Below, piece by piece: positions 42,973 to 51,669 of a stretch of 64,000 bases of DNA. The notes beneath the pieces were generated by a model. The model was not told the DNA's origin, ran no database searches, and saw only the letters and a list, made by a program, of their open reading frames with translations. This stretch comes from Prevotellaceae bacterium (lineage in GTDB: Bacteria > Bacteroidota > Bacteroidia > Bacteroidales > Bacteroidaceae), in NCBI GenBank assembly GCA_030531085.1, contig JAUNOM010000006.1, positions 1-64,000 of the forward strand. Reading direction: 5' to 3'. Positions within the stretch are counted from its first letter, which is position 1, and each line of letters opens with the position of its first letter. Made by a program: the position numbers and the translations under genes.

Positions 42973-43024
42973 GAAGTTATAGTAATGTACCGGACAATAG
43001 TTGGAACTTGCTATAACTTCTTTT
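42973..43024 (+). terminator. Terminator after DUF4369 gene
   Basis: Perfect 10-bp stem GAAGTTATAG (42973-42982) with CTATAACTTC (43011-43020) and TTTT; the loop of 28 nt contains a partial second copy of the arm (AATAGTTGGAACTT). Confidence 0.7.
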
Positions 43025-43068
43025 AGTATTTGAGTGACTTTAGTGATTATCGCATAAAGATAAGAATA

Positions 43069-44403
43069 ATGACCATACTTGTAACAAATGGAATTCTTGT
43101 CAATGAAGGTGTGTGCCGTAAGGCGGATATCCTCATTGAGGATGATTGTATAAAGAGTATTGCAGATAGAGTAGGGGATTATAGCTCTGTCGATAAGGTT
43201 ATAGACGCATCTGATTGTTATGTACTGCCGGGTGTTATTGATTCTCATGTGCATTTTCGTGAACCGGGACTGACTCATAAGGCGGATATGGAGACAGAGA
43301 GCCGCGCCGCTGCTTATGGTGGTGTGACATCAGTCTTTGATATGCCGAATACTGTTCCACAGACTACAACGGCTTATGCCTTGGAGCATAAAAGGGATAT
43401 TGCGCACAGCAAGATGTGTGTGAACTATACATTCTTTCCCGGTGCCACAAATGACAATATAGCGGAACTGCGTGCTATGGACAAGAGTGTAATACCGGGA
43501 ATAAAACTGTTTATGGGGTCCAGTACAGGCAATATGCTTGTGGATAAGGAGCAGGCACTTGATGCGGTTTTCGCCATGGCTCATGATGTGGGACTGCCTG
43601 TAATGGCACACTGTGAGGATACGCAGGTGATAGAGCGTAATATGGATTACTATCGACGGACAATGGGGGATGATGTCTCCGACTTCAGACTACATCCCAT
43701 AATACGTTCTGAAGAGGCCTGTGTTAAGTCGACGGCCCTTGCTTTGAAATTGGCAAGACGTCATGGAACAAGGCTGCATATTGCCCATGTAAGCACGGCA
43801 AAGGAACTTGATTTGATAACGCTGGATGATAAAAACATTACTTTGGAGGCTACGGTAGCGCATCTTTTGTATTGTGATGAGGACTATGAGCGCCTTGGAG
43901 CAAGGATAAAGTGTAATCCGGCTATAAAGACAAGTGATGACCGTACTGCATTGCGTGCAGCGCTTGCCAGTTCTGGTATATATACAATAGGTACAGATCA
44001 TGCGCCGCATACTCTTGCGGAAAAGCAGGGAGGAGTGATGAAGGCTGTGTCAGGGATGCCGATGGTACAGTTCTCTCTTGTGGCAATGCTGACGCTAATG
44101 GATGAGGGATGTCTGACAATGGAGCGGATAGTGGAGCTGATGTGCCATAATCCGGCGCGTCTGTTCTCCGTAAGCCGCCGTGGCTTCCTGCGTCAGGGCT
44201 ATAAGGCGGATATGGCAATAGTGAGACGTGAGTCATGGACAGTGACAAAGGACTGCATACAAAGCAAGTGTGGATGGAGTCCGTTGGAAGGTATGAGGAT
44301 GCAGTGGCAGGTGAGGCAGACTGTCTGCAATGGGCGTATCGTGTATGATAATGGAGCGTTTGACAGCACCTGTCGCGGTGAGGCTTTGACATTTGAGCGA
44401 TAA
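43069..44403 (+). CDS. pyrC: Dihydroorotase, class I
   Basis: 444 residues from ATG at 43069. Amidohydrolase metal ligands: VIDSHVHFREPG (HxH), Lys-position block GIKLFMGSSTGN, VMAHCEDTQ, LHIAHVSTAKELD, and Asp in TIGTDHAPHTLAEK. Carbamoyl aspartate to dihydroorotate in pyrimidine synthesis, connecting with carAB and pyrBI in this window. The length and FREPG motif match the type I enzyme; related hydantoinase/allantoinase activity is less likely. The acyltransferase gene follows with a 13-bp gap. Confidence 0.93.
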   Translation: MTILVTNGILVNEGVCRKADILIEDDCIKSIADRVGDYSSVDKVIDASDCYVLPGVIDSHVHFREPGLTHKADMETESRAAAYGGVTSVFDMPNTVPQTTTAYALEHKRDIAHSKMCVNYTFFPGATNDNIAELRAMDKSVIPGIKLFMGSSTGNMLVDKEQALDAVFAMAHDVGLPVMAHCEDTQVIERNMDYYRRTMGDDVSDFRLHPIIRSEEACVKSTALALKLARRHGTRLHIAHVSTAKELDLITLDDKNITLEATVAHLLYCDEDYERLGARIKCNPAIKTSDDRTALRAALASSGIYTIGTDHAPHTLAEKQGGVMKAVSGMPMVQFSLVAMLTLMDEGCLTMERIVELMCHNPARLFSVSRRGFLRQGYKADMAIVRRESWTVTKDCIQSKCGWSPLEGMRMQWQVRQTVCNGRIVYDNGAFDSTCRGEALTFER

Positions 44404-44416
44404 TAGGAATATAGGG

Positions 44417-45193
44417 ATGCTTTATCATATATATCAAATATTTGTTCTTGCTCCGATTGTGGTTATTGCTACAGTAATAGTGAGTTCTGTGGTTGTAGTA
44501 ATGTGCACTGTTACGGGATGGCTCAGATTGCATTTGCCCTTTACGTTAGGAGTGATGACACGTCCGGACTGGTGGGCTTCCGTCATGACCCGTTGGTGGG
44601 GAAGAGTCATTATCTGTGCTTCATTGCTTGATGTGCATATTTATGGGCGTGAGAATATTCCGGAGGGACGGTCATGTGTGTTTACTGCGAACCACCAGGG
44701 AGCGTATGATATATTCCTTGTCTGTGGTTATCTTGGAGTGGAGATACGGTGGATGTTGAAACGTTCGCTTGAGAAAATCCCACTCTTTGGTATGGCTGCC
44801 CGTCATGCCGGCTATATATTCGTGGACAAAGGCAGTGCGGGAAAGGTGAGGGCCACATACCGCAAGGCGGAAGAGGCGCTGAAAGATGGGGCGTCTGTGA
44901 TGGTGTTTCCAGAGGGCGCGCGTACTTTTGACGGACGGATGCGTGCCTTTCGGCGTGGTGCCTTTACTCTTGCTGACGAGCTTCAGCTGCCGGTAGTGCC
45001 AATGACGATAAATGGTTCTTTCGATGTTTTGCCACGTCAGCGTGACGGACATTTCATAAAGCGTCATGAACTGTTTCTTACAATTCACGCACCTATATAT
45101 CCGCATACACAAGGTATGGACAATATAAATCGCCTTATGGAGGAAAGTTATACAGCAATAAACAGTGCTGTGGTTCCGGAATATAGAAATTAA
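44417..45193 (+). CDS. 1-acyl-sn-glycerol-3-phosphate acyltransferase
   Basis: 258 residues from ATG at 44417; a TTG at 44393 overlapping the dihydroorotase end is possible. One N-terminal membrane helix (IFVLAPIVVIATVIVSSVVVVM, in pieces). PlsC motifs: block I NHQGAYDIF (NHX4D), block II GYIFVDKGS, block III VFPEGART, block IV VVPMTINGS. Makes phosphatidic acid for membrane lipids. Terminates near the palindrome at 45216-45232. Confidence 0.93.
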   Translation: MLYHIYQIFVLAPIVVIATVIVSSVVVVMCTVTGWLRLHLPFTLGVMTRPDWWASVMTRWWGRVIICASLLDVHIYGRENIPEGRSCVFTANHQGAYDIFLVCGYLGVEIRWMLKRSLEKIPLFGMAARHAGYIFVDKGSAGKVRATYRKAEEALKDGASVMVFPEGARTFDGRMRAFRRGAFTLADELQLPVVPMTINGSFDVLPRQRDGHFIKRHELFLTIHAPIYPHTQGMDNINRLMEESYTAINSAVVPEYRN

Positions 45194-45215
45194 GTAGGGT
45201 ATATAACCAAAGTTT

Positions 45216-45232
45216 GTATGCAATTTGCATAC
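45216..45232. other. Palindrome GTATGCAA-T-TTGCATAC
   Basis: Eight-base perfect arms around one base, in the 64-bp gap between convergent genes. No T-run follows closely, so it could be a weak terminator or a protein-binding site. Confidence 0.4.
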
Positions 45233-45257
45233 TGTGATAAAGGAAACTGTTCCTATG

Positions 45258-45917
45258 TCAGTTCATTTCGTTGATAAAGCATGATTCCTTTTCCTTTCTC
45301 AAATCATCCAGTATCCTGCCGTTATAAGAGAAATATTTAGCCCCTTGATATGCACCGGAGGCATTCCTTTTATCTTCTGGCATAAATGTTCCGACAAAAG
45401 GGGATAACTTATAGATGCGTCCTTCGTATTCAATAGAATCGTCTGATGCTACTTTCACGACCAAATTGGTAGGCACAAATGTTATCTGTTCGCCTATCTT
45501 GATGTCGCACATACTGAACTTAAAGCGTGAACGCTTGGCTTCACGTTTGGTGGAAACGGGTGTGGCATTGTTAATCACAGGCTTGTTTTCATGATACAAG
45601 ATGACCTCTGCGTCGTCAATTGTCATTGCAATGTCACGAAAAATGTCAAGAGCCATTTGCGGGGCGACATTGAAGAACTCGCGGTTCTGACGGATGCGGA
45701 GGTCTGTCAGACGGTCAATAGTCTTGTGTACCAGCTTCTCCACCTCGTTGAATTTACAAGTTTTCATGGTTGCAAATATCTCAAAGGGTAGTGGTACAGC
45801 CGTATTGTCAAGTTCCTTAGAACGTACGTCCACAGGACGGGAACTTTTTCCAATCTTCACCCAATCTTCTTTGAAACTTGGATTGGTCAGTATATATACG
45901 TATCCTTGTTCTGACAT
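45258..45917 (-). CDS. T5orf172/GIY-YIG-type domain protein
   Basis: 219 residues. The N-terminal about 95 residues are a T5orf172 variant of the GIY-YIG nuclease fold: GYVYILTNPSF, WVKIGKSS, the Arg in DVRSKELDNT, and Glu in RQNREFFNV. The C-terminal domain (about 130-219: FKFSMCDIKIGEQITFVP, VASDDSIEYEGRIYKLSPFVGTFM, GAKYFSYNGRIL) is small and beta-rich, similar to modules found with such nucleases. No signal peptide. DNA cleavage is inferred only; the gene stands alone. Confidence 0.82.
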   Translation of the reverse strand: MSEQGYVYILTNPSFKEDWVKIGKSSRPVDVRSKELDNTAVPLPFEIFATMKTCKFNEVEKLVHKTIDRLTDLRIRQNREFFNVAPQMALDIFRDIAMTIDDAEVILYHENKPVINNATPVSTKREAKRSRFKFSMCDIKIGEQITFVPTNLVVKVASDDSIEYEGRIYKLSPFVGTFMPEDKRNASGAYQGAKYFSYNGRILDDLRKEKESCFINEMN

Positions 45918-45975
45918 CTTTATTAGTTTTATTTTCTTGTTACTTTACATATCGCTAATTCCATAACAATATAAT

Positions 45976-46017
45976 AGGAGAGCTACGGCATACTGGTTGG
46001 TATGGCGTAACTCTCCT
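45976..46017 (-). terminator. Hairpin after tandem SGNH gene
   Basis: AGGAGAGCTACGGCATA (45976-45992) pairs with TATGGCGTAACTCTCCT (46001-46017) apart from two internal mismatches; loop of 8 nt. It starts 13 bp beyond the stop of the SGNH gene on the minus strand. No clean T-run, but the position favours a terminator. Confidence 0.6.
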
Positions 46018-46030
46018 GTTGTATGGAATG

Positions 46031-47836
46031 CTATTTAAGATATTGCGTAAGTGGTGAGTTGTTTGCTGTCAGACCTTTCTTCAAGCTTAGTGCGTTGTTG
46101 CGTGCGCCGAGTAAGGAGGTGTGTGTGTGGTCATGGTTGAAATACTTCATGGCTTTCTCCTTGCTTCCGCATTTCTTGTCAAGGTAGTCAGCGGAGATAT
46201 TGTGTATGTCAACAAATTCAACACCGTTCTCTTCTGCTACTTGTTTGCACCATTGTGTGATGTAGTTATCGTTGCGGCGCTCTATGTATTGTTTGCCTTT
46301 CTTCTCCTCTACGGGATAGAACTTGCCGCGTTTGGTGCCTTTTCCTTCGTGCCATTCATTACGTGGTGTGAATGATAGTATTACAGGTATTGCACCTTTC
46401 TCTTTACAGTCTACTATCATCTTGTGCAGATACCAGCCGTATGAATATACAACAAGGTTCTTTCCGTTGCTCTTTAAGTGATATACATGGCTTGTATCTT
46501 TAGCACATGGTATTACACCACGTTCCTTGTCACGGTCTATACCTCCAATGTCATTATGTCCGAATTGTATTAGTACGTAGTCGCCAGGACGTAATGTGCG
46601 GTATACTTCTTCCCATCTGTCTTCAAGAAGGAATGTGCGTGTGGAGCGGCCAGCCTTGGCTGCATTGATGAATGTGCACTTTGACTCGTCAAATATTGTG
46701 TATGCCTGTGAGCCCCATCCCCACATACCATTGGGATTCTTGTCCTCATTCTTACCTGTAGAGTCGCCGCAAAGGAATATACGTACTTTATTTTTCTTTT
46801 CTTCTGCTGTTTTTGTTTTTGGTATTACATTGCCTTTCTTATCATAGTTATTGGGTTCCCATGATAATAGTTTCTTTTCGTAGTCAGGATATACCTTCTC
46901 GAGTAGGAGATATGATTTCAGTTCCTGAAGTTGTGGATCATTGTTTACAGCAAGACCTTCGGCTGCTGATTCTGCATTCATCCTTGCACCGAATGCAGAA
47001 GAGTGTATCTTATCATGGTAGAAGTGGTAGTTTGTCTTCCATTTGCCGTACTTCTCTAACTTCAGAGCGGAAATGTCATTGAGGTCTATGACAGGAACAT
47101 TCATCTCTTTGCCAATGGCGAAGATGGCAGGAGTGAAGTCTGACAGCTTGCGCTGTATACGATTGGTGTCTGATGTCTCGTAGGCGTTGCGCGGCGTGAG
47201 TGTTAGCAGTACTGGAGTAGCTCCCTTTGCACGTACCTCGTTGATGAATTTACGAGTGTAACCACCAAATGTATATACCGTATCCTGGCAGTTGCGCACT
47301 TTGTTGAATATGATGATTGAATCAGCGGAAAGGCTTAGCTTGCCGTCTGGACGATAGCTGGAGCGGGCGCGTATCTCGTCTATAGGTCCGTTATCATTAT
47401 GCCCCAGTTCAAGGAAAACGTAGTCTCCTTTCTTTACACCGCTGAGAGTACGTCTCCATAGCTCTGGAGACTTGTAGAATGTGCGTGGGGATGTGCCACC
47501 AAGCGCGTGATTTTCTACTGTAATCTTGTCTTCATTGAAATACTCATGTGCATAGTATCCCCATCCCCATTGGCCGTTGTCTCCGTTACCTCGTGTGCCT
47601 GTACGCATTGTGGAGTTACCTACAAGGAACAAAACTGGGTTGTTGCCCTTGCGGGATGAGCCTGGTACAGGGCGTGCTTGATTGGCTATGTCAATGGAGT
47701 CGGCTGTAAGGTCGCGTACACCGTTAATGTCCAGCCATATATCTCCCTGCTCTTTCTTGTTCTGTGCATCTGTTGTTGTTGGACAGAGTGCATTGCTCAA
47801 GGCCACGATAGCTGTTAGTAATATAGTCTTTCTCAT
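46031..47836 (-). CDS. Exported protein with two SGNH esterase domains (CE12-like)
   Basis: 601 residues with signal peptide (to about AQN, residue 26). Domain 1 (about 65-320): LVGNSTMRTG nucleophile block, GGTSPRTF, LELGHNDNG, and DKIHSSAFGA with the catalytic His. Domain 2 (about 345-595): LCGDSTGKNED, AGRSTRTF, IQFGHNDIGG, and HDHTHTSLLGA. Both resemble rhamnogalacturonan acetylesterase, which deacetylates pectin. Domain 1 has Asn in place of the usual Asp before Ser. Two full sets of active-site blocks suggest two working sites. Followed closely upstream by an unknown exported protein (28 bp). Confidence 0.9.
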   Translation of the reverse strand: MRKTILLTAIVALSNALCPTTTDAQNKKEQGDIWLDINGVRDLTADSIDIANQARPVPGSSRKGNNPVLFLVGNSTMRTGTRGNGDNGQWGWGYYAHEYFNEDKITVENHALGGTSPRTFYKSPELWRRTLSGVKKGDYVFLELGHNDNGPIDEIRARSSYRPDGKLSLSADSIIIFNKVRNCQDTVYTFGGYTRKFINEVRAKGATPVLLTLTPRNAYETSDTNRIQRKLSDFTPAIFAIGKEMNVPVIDLNDISALKLEKYGKWKTNYHFYHDKIHSSAFGARMNAESAAEGLAVNNDPQLQELKSYLLLEKVYPDYEKKLLSWEPNNYDKKGNVIPKTKTAEEKKNKVRIFLCGDSTGKNEDKNPNGMWGWGSQAYTIFDESKCTFINAAKAGRSTRTFLLEDRWEEVYRTLRPGDYVLIQFGHNDIGGIDRDKERGVIPCAKDTSHVYHLKSNGKNLVVYSYGWYLHKMIVDCKEKGAIPVILSFTPRNEWHEGKGTKRGKFYPVEEKKGKQYIERRNDNYITQWCKQVAEENGVEFVDIHNISADYLDKKCGSKEKAMKYFNHDHTHTSLLGARNNALSLKKGLTANNSPLTQYLK

Positions 47837-47864
47837 ATTAATAGTTAGTTGGTTTATTATGTTC

Positions 47865-48548
47865 TTATTTTACAAAGAATGTTTTCCATACTGTTAGTAT
47901 GGATTTCTTGCTGCTGTAAATAATCTCTGCCGAGCGAACGAAGGCCCTGTATGCGTTTCGTTCCTCACGTGAGTGCATTTGTTTTAGAATGTTGCTCTCA
48001 TTGACTTCAAATGTTTCGTCATTGTAAAGCATATAGAATTTGTTCTGTAATGGGAGTGGCTCCTGCTCAACATCGCGGATACCTTCATTGTCTGCGACAC
48101 CTGTGGCGATGGTTGTCAATGCAGGTGAGAAGTCAAGCATATTCATGGTGCTCTGCCTGTTGATGCGTACCATCTCGTCATATTGCGGCTTGTCAAGTTG
48201 TTCTGCCATATACAAACGGCATAACTTGCCATTGATAGTGTCCTCACTTATCACGCTGCACAGTTTGTTATTGATGTTATAGTATGTCATGCCATTAGAG
48301 AACGTTACCTTATTGACTGTGCCTTGTTTCGCTTCAAGCCTCTTACCATGACTCTCATACCATAAAGACATCTTCCCTACGTGTATGTTGGCTTTCGCCT
48401 TTATCTTATTTATACCGCTATATATAGTGGCATCCTGGAACAGTTCGTATACGAATGGCCAAGTGGCTATAGGATACCATTCTGACTGTTGGGCTTGAAC
48501 ATATAATGAAGCCATAGTCATGAGTAAGGTACATACGATATTCTTCAT
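47865..48548 (-). CDS. Exported protein of unknown function
   Basis: 227 residues with a signal peptide (MASLYVQAQQ). No domain recognised. The mature part is beta-rich in the first half (KIKAKANIHVGKMSLWYES, KVTFSNGMTYYNINNKLCSVISEDT in pieces) and helical at the end (NILKQMHSREERNAYRAFVRSAEIIYSS). Cys positions are isolated, not a pair. It lies between the phosphoesterase gene (81 bp) and the SGNH gene (28 bp) on the same strand. Confidence 0.75.
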   Translation of the reverse strand: MKNIVCTLLMTMASLYVQAQQSEWYPIATWPFVYELFQDATIYSGINKIKAKANIHVGKMSLWYESHGKRLEAKQGTVNKVTFSNGMTYYNINNKLCSVISEDTINGKLCRLYMAEQLDKPQYDEMVRINRQSTMNMLDFSPALTTIATGVADNEGIRDVEQEPLPLQNKFYMLYNDETFEVNESNILKQMHSREERNAYRAFVRSAEIIYSSKKSILTVWKTFFVK

Positions 48549-48629
48549 ATTGTTTGGATTTAGGGTTAGCTGTTATAGTTGATTATTTTAGGAATATTAG
48601 CGAGAACAATGACATGATATAGCTTGCAG

Positions 48630-49844
48630 CTATTCCTTATGTTTTAATGTTATTACTACAGCCTCACGCGGCATACCGAAACGGAAAGGGAAGTTTCCTC
48701 CCATACCAGTTGTTACACTGAGTATGCTTTGTTGTGTTGACTGTTCAGAATCCGATGGCTTTTCATAGAAAATGCCGCCCCATTCTTTGTATAACATTGA
48801 TGCTGGACTCCAGCCAAAGATGGAGAATTGTGTGCCATGAGTGTGTCCAGACATTGTTATTTCTGGTTTGAATATTGGCATTATGTGTTCTCTCCAAGCG
48901 TTAGGATCATGTGATAGCATTATGCTGAATGCCTGCTGTCCGTTGTTGGTTATTATTTTCCTGTCTTGAACTGTGAGGCCTTTTAGTGCTTGTTCTATGT
49001 TACCGTATTGCGGAAATGGCGGTTTTCCCCAATTCTCTTCGCCTATTAGGACAATGCTGTCACAGTGCACGTTTCCTTTTTCATCAGTATTACTGCGGTA
49101 TATGATACGGTGAGTGTTTGATAACATATCCCAACCAAAGGTGTGTTGTAGCTCACGTGTCCGGTTTACTAATGCAAGTCTCTCCTTTGGTGATATGTTT
49201 ATGTATGAAGCATAATCATGATTACCCATTATTGTCACGACTCCATCTGTTGCACGTAGTGATGAATATGCCTCTATGTGTGGCATCAACTCTTCTGGAG
49301 AGAAGTTAACAATGTCTCCGACAAAGCATATAAGGTCGGGCTTCAGGGTGTTAATGCTGTCTATACTCTCTCTTAACAGCTTGTGATAAGGCCCGCGAAA
49401 TGTTCCTGTGTGTGTGTCCGAGAACTGTACTATACGGTATCCGTCAAATGCTTTTGGTACTGTTGCACTCTCGTAGGTTACATATTTAAAGTGAAACTTT
49501 GAGAAACCTAAGGTTATTCCATATAATATAATGTATATGATGCCTAAGGCTGCAATAATACCAAGCCAAGTTCCGACTTTCGGTAATGGTGCAAAGATCG
49601 CGAAGATGATTTTGGGTATGCAGCAGATACCGATAAGTAACAGGAATATGTTTATGGAATTGTATTCCACTCCAAAACCTTTTCCGAAGAAAACGAAGTA
49701 GAGTGCGAAGCAAAGGATACCTATAGCAGGAAACCACCAAATCCATCGCCACATTGACTGAAAGTTAATGTAACGATGGAAAATGTAAAGGTCACTCAAT
49801 ATCCCTAAGGAAATGAGCAGTATAGGTATGAATGCTTTTACCAT
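48630..49844 (-). CDS. Membrane-anchored metallophosphoesterase
   Basis: 404 residues. Four N-terminal transmembrane helices (about 1-125), then a calcineurin-like phosphoesterase domain: FSDTHTGTF, CFVGDIVNF, GNHDYAS, LSHDPNAW, MSGHTHGTQF. All metal-binding motifs are intact. Resembles the YaeI/YkuE group, some of which act on UDP-diacylglucosamine or other lipids; substrate not known. Starts exactly one base before the secG stop, so it is coupled to secG. Confidence 0.9.
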   Translation of the reverse strand: MVKAFIPILLISLGILSDLYIFHRYINFQSMWRWIWWFPAIGILCFALYFVFFGKGFGVEYNSINIFLLLIGICCIPKIIFAIFAPLPKVGTWLGIIAALGIIYIILYGITLGFSKFHFKYVTYESATVPKAFDGYRIVQFSDTHTGTFRGPYHKLLRESIDSINTLKPDLICFVGDIVNFSPEELMPHIEAYSSLRATDGVVTIMGNHDYASYINISPKERLALVNRTRELQHTFGWDMLSNTHRIIYRSNTDEKGNVHCDSIVLIGEENWGKPPFPQYGNIEQALKGLTVQDRKIITNNGQQAFSIMLSHDPNAWREHIMPIFKPEITMSGHTHGTQFSIFGWSPASMLYKEWGGIFYEKPSDSEQSTQQSILSVTTGMGGNFPFRFGMPREAVVITLKHKE

Positions 49845-50207
49845 TTACTCACCCTTTGCAGGGGCAGCGGCAGGAGTTGTTGCAGCGTCTTTCTGCTCAG
49901 TGGCGCCAAAACCCTGTACGTTGTTCGGATTTGTTGTAGCCTGTTGAGTTGCTGCATTTTCGATTACAGAGCTTTCTGTGTCCGCCTGTGGAGCCACATA
50001 GGCACACGCAATGCTGATAACAACCATGACACCAGCGAGGGTCCATGTTGCCTTCTCAATGAAATTTGTGGTCTGGCGTACACCGGCAACGGAGTTTGCG
50101 CTTGAGAATCCGGAAGCGAGACCACCTCCTTTTGATTCCTGAATGAGTACGATACCAATCATCAGCAATGCTGCCAGTACGATAAAGATTACGAATAATG
50201 TGTACAT
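49845..50207 (-). CDS. secG: Preprotein translocase subunit SecG
   Basis: 120 residues. Two transmembrane helices (TLFVIFIVLAALLMIGIVLIQ; WTLAGVMVVISIACAYV) joined by the conserved ESKGGGLASGFSS loop. The C-terminal about 45 residues are an Ala/Gln/Thr/Pro-rich tail typical of Bacteroidetes SecG. Part of the SecYEG channel in the inner membrane. Confidence 0.95.
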   Translation of the reverse strand: MYTLFVIFIVLAALLMIGIVLIQESKGGGLASGFSSANSVAGVRQTTNFIEKATWTLAGVMVVISIACAYVAPQADTESSVIENAATQQATTNPNNVQGFGATEQKDAATTPAAAPAKGE

Positions 50208-50263
50208 TTTTGTTCTGTTATTTATTTTTTGTTATATGGTTTACTTTATATTTATATATGTAT

Positions 50264-51097
50264 TCATTTTCCTTTCTTTCCTTCCTGATTGGCTATCAGC
50301 TTTTTCAGGAATCGTTTCTGGTCTTCAAAATACATATTCTTCTTTTCTGTTGTATTGTTAATGCGGTTCATTATGTCAAGGGCTTTGCTGTATCGTCCTT
50401 GTTTTATATATATTCCGGCAAGTGTTTCTGTCAGGAACTCCTCTTCCGGCTCTTTCTCACTGTTGTCTGCAATAGGCATCTCTGGTAGATATTCTGGCTC
50501 TTCCTGCAGAGTTATACGTCCTTTCTCATTATTTATGAAGGCGTCTATCAATGCTCCGCCATTCATTGTGGTTGGTGTCTGAGGTGTAGACTCTGTTTCT
50601 GTTGTTGCAGGATTTAACTCTTCGAAATCCGTTGCCAACAGGTATGCCACATAATCCACTGTCGCATCCACAGCTGTAGGCTTGCGTTTGGTGCCTTTCT
50701 TTTTACTGTTGTCACTCTCGTCTGTATTCTCCTCCTCTTTTGGAATGGTACTTAGGAAAGAGTCTATCAGAGATACCGTTCGCGAATTGTTTTCATTCCC
50801 CACTGTTTCTGAACTGATATTGCTTTCTTGAGCATCAATGGAGGGTTGTGGTGTTTTATGTTTAAGTTTGTAATGTGCCTCTTCAACAAGGTTGAACAAC
50901 ACCTTTCGGTCTGTAAAGTATATCGCTGCCCTGCGCAATTCCTCATCGAAAGTAGAGTCATGCAGCAGATACAGATTCTTAATCATCAAGAGTCTTGCCG
51001 GCTGGTAGTAAGGGTATTGGGCCGTCATCCGCCTAAGCTCATAGAGAGTTTCACGGTTCAGTAATTCTGGATGTTGTGTCAGCTCTTGAATATTCAC
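50264..51097 (-). CDS. TPR-like cytoplasmic protein between lptE and secG
   Basis: 277 residues, GTG start at 51097. N-terminal helical domain (LNRETLYELRRMTAQYPYYQPARLLMIKNLY in pieces; RRAAIYFTDRKVLFNLVEEAHYKL), a Ser/Glu/Thr-rich linker, and a C-terminal tetratricopeptide-like end (LTETLAGIYIKQGRYSKALDIMNRINN). No signal peptide. A gene of this type commonly sits between lptE and secG in Bacteroidales; its function is not known to me. Confidence 0.85.
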   Translation of the reverse strand: MNIQELTQHPELLNRETLYELRRMTAQYPYYQPARLLMIKNLYLLHDSTFDEELRRAAIYFTDRKVLFNLVEEAHYKLKHKTPQPSIDAQESNISSETVGNENNSRTVSLIDSFLSTIPKEEENTDESDNSKKKGTKRKPTAVDATVDYVAYLLATDFEELNPATTETESTPQTPTTMNGGALIDAFINNEKGRITLQEEPEYLPEMPIADNSEKEPEEEFLTETLAGIYIKQGRYSKALDIMNRINNTTEKKNMYFEDQKRFLKKLIANQEGKKGK

Positions 51098-51147
51098 TTT
51101 ACTTCTCGTCCTATTTATCTTCAGATAGTATTCTTTGTTTGTGCATC

Positions 51148-51669
51148 TTACCAGTTCGCAACTGTAGCATTGAATATCTGGTCACATATATCCTTGCACA
51201 TCTGTGTTACAAGTTCTTCCTGTACAGAATTCAAACTTTGTGTAGTTTCATACGATGCCGTTGCTGTAAATGTACGTTCAAAGTCCTCATCATGCTTCGC
51301 ATTGTTTGTGAATCGCACATTGACCGTCATGGACAGCTCCGTTTGCGCCGAGTAACCATCAGCAGAAACGGACTTGTTACGCTGTTGATATTGCGTGATC
51401 TCACCTTCAACCTTTAGGTCACCGTTCCGTTTTACCTGTATCAGTCTTGTCTGGGAGGCATAAATGTCTTTCAGTCTGTTGTTGAATATTGACTGCATCG
51501 GTCCCCAAACATAAGAGGCTCTTATCGGAAAGTCGTTTATCTGTATCGTTTTTGTTTTGGTGTAATCAATACTGGCACCGTTGAACTTATACGAAACGGA
51601 GCAGGCTATGGGTACAGTCAGTGTGATGATGCTGCACAGTAGCATTGCCATGATATGACATCTCTTCAT
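51148..51669 (-). CDS. lptE: LPS assembly lipoprotein LptE
   Basis: 173 residues with lipobox TVPIAC (Cys23). The conserved opening SYKFNGASIDYTKTKTIQINDFPIRA (in pieces) and the C-terminal MCKDICDQIFN match the Bacteroidetes LptE family (partner of LptD at the outer membrane). The start overlaps the activator gene stop by 4 bp (ATGA). Confidence 0.92.
   Translation of the reverse strand: MKRCHIMAMLLCSIITLTVPIACSVSYKFNGASIDYTKTKTIQINDFPIRASYVWGPMQSIFNNRLKDIYASQTRLIQVKRNGDLKVEGEITQYQQRNKSVSADGYSAQTELSMTVNVRFTNNAKHDEDFERTFTATASYETTQSLNSVQEELVTQMCKDICDQIFNATVANW

Noticed and set aside
33463-45257. Mobile island between the two composite repeat copies
   Set aside because: The genes are ordinary housekeeping genes without integrase, transposase or composition change, and the region between the copies (13-42 kb) carries core pathways.
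47865-48548. GLPGLI-family assignment for the exported protein
   Set aside because: The size and signal peptide would fit, but the defining GLPGLI motif is not present.
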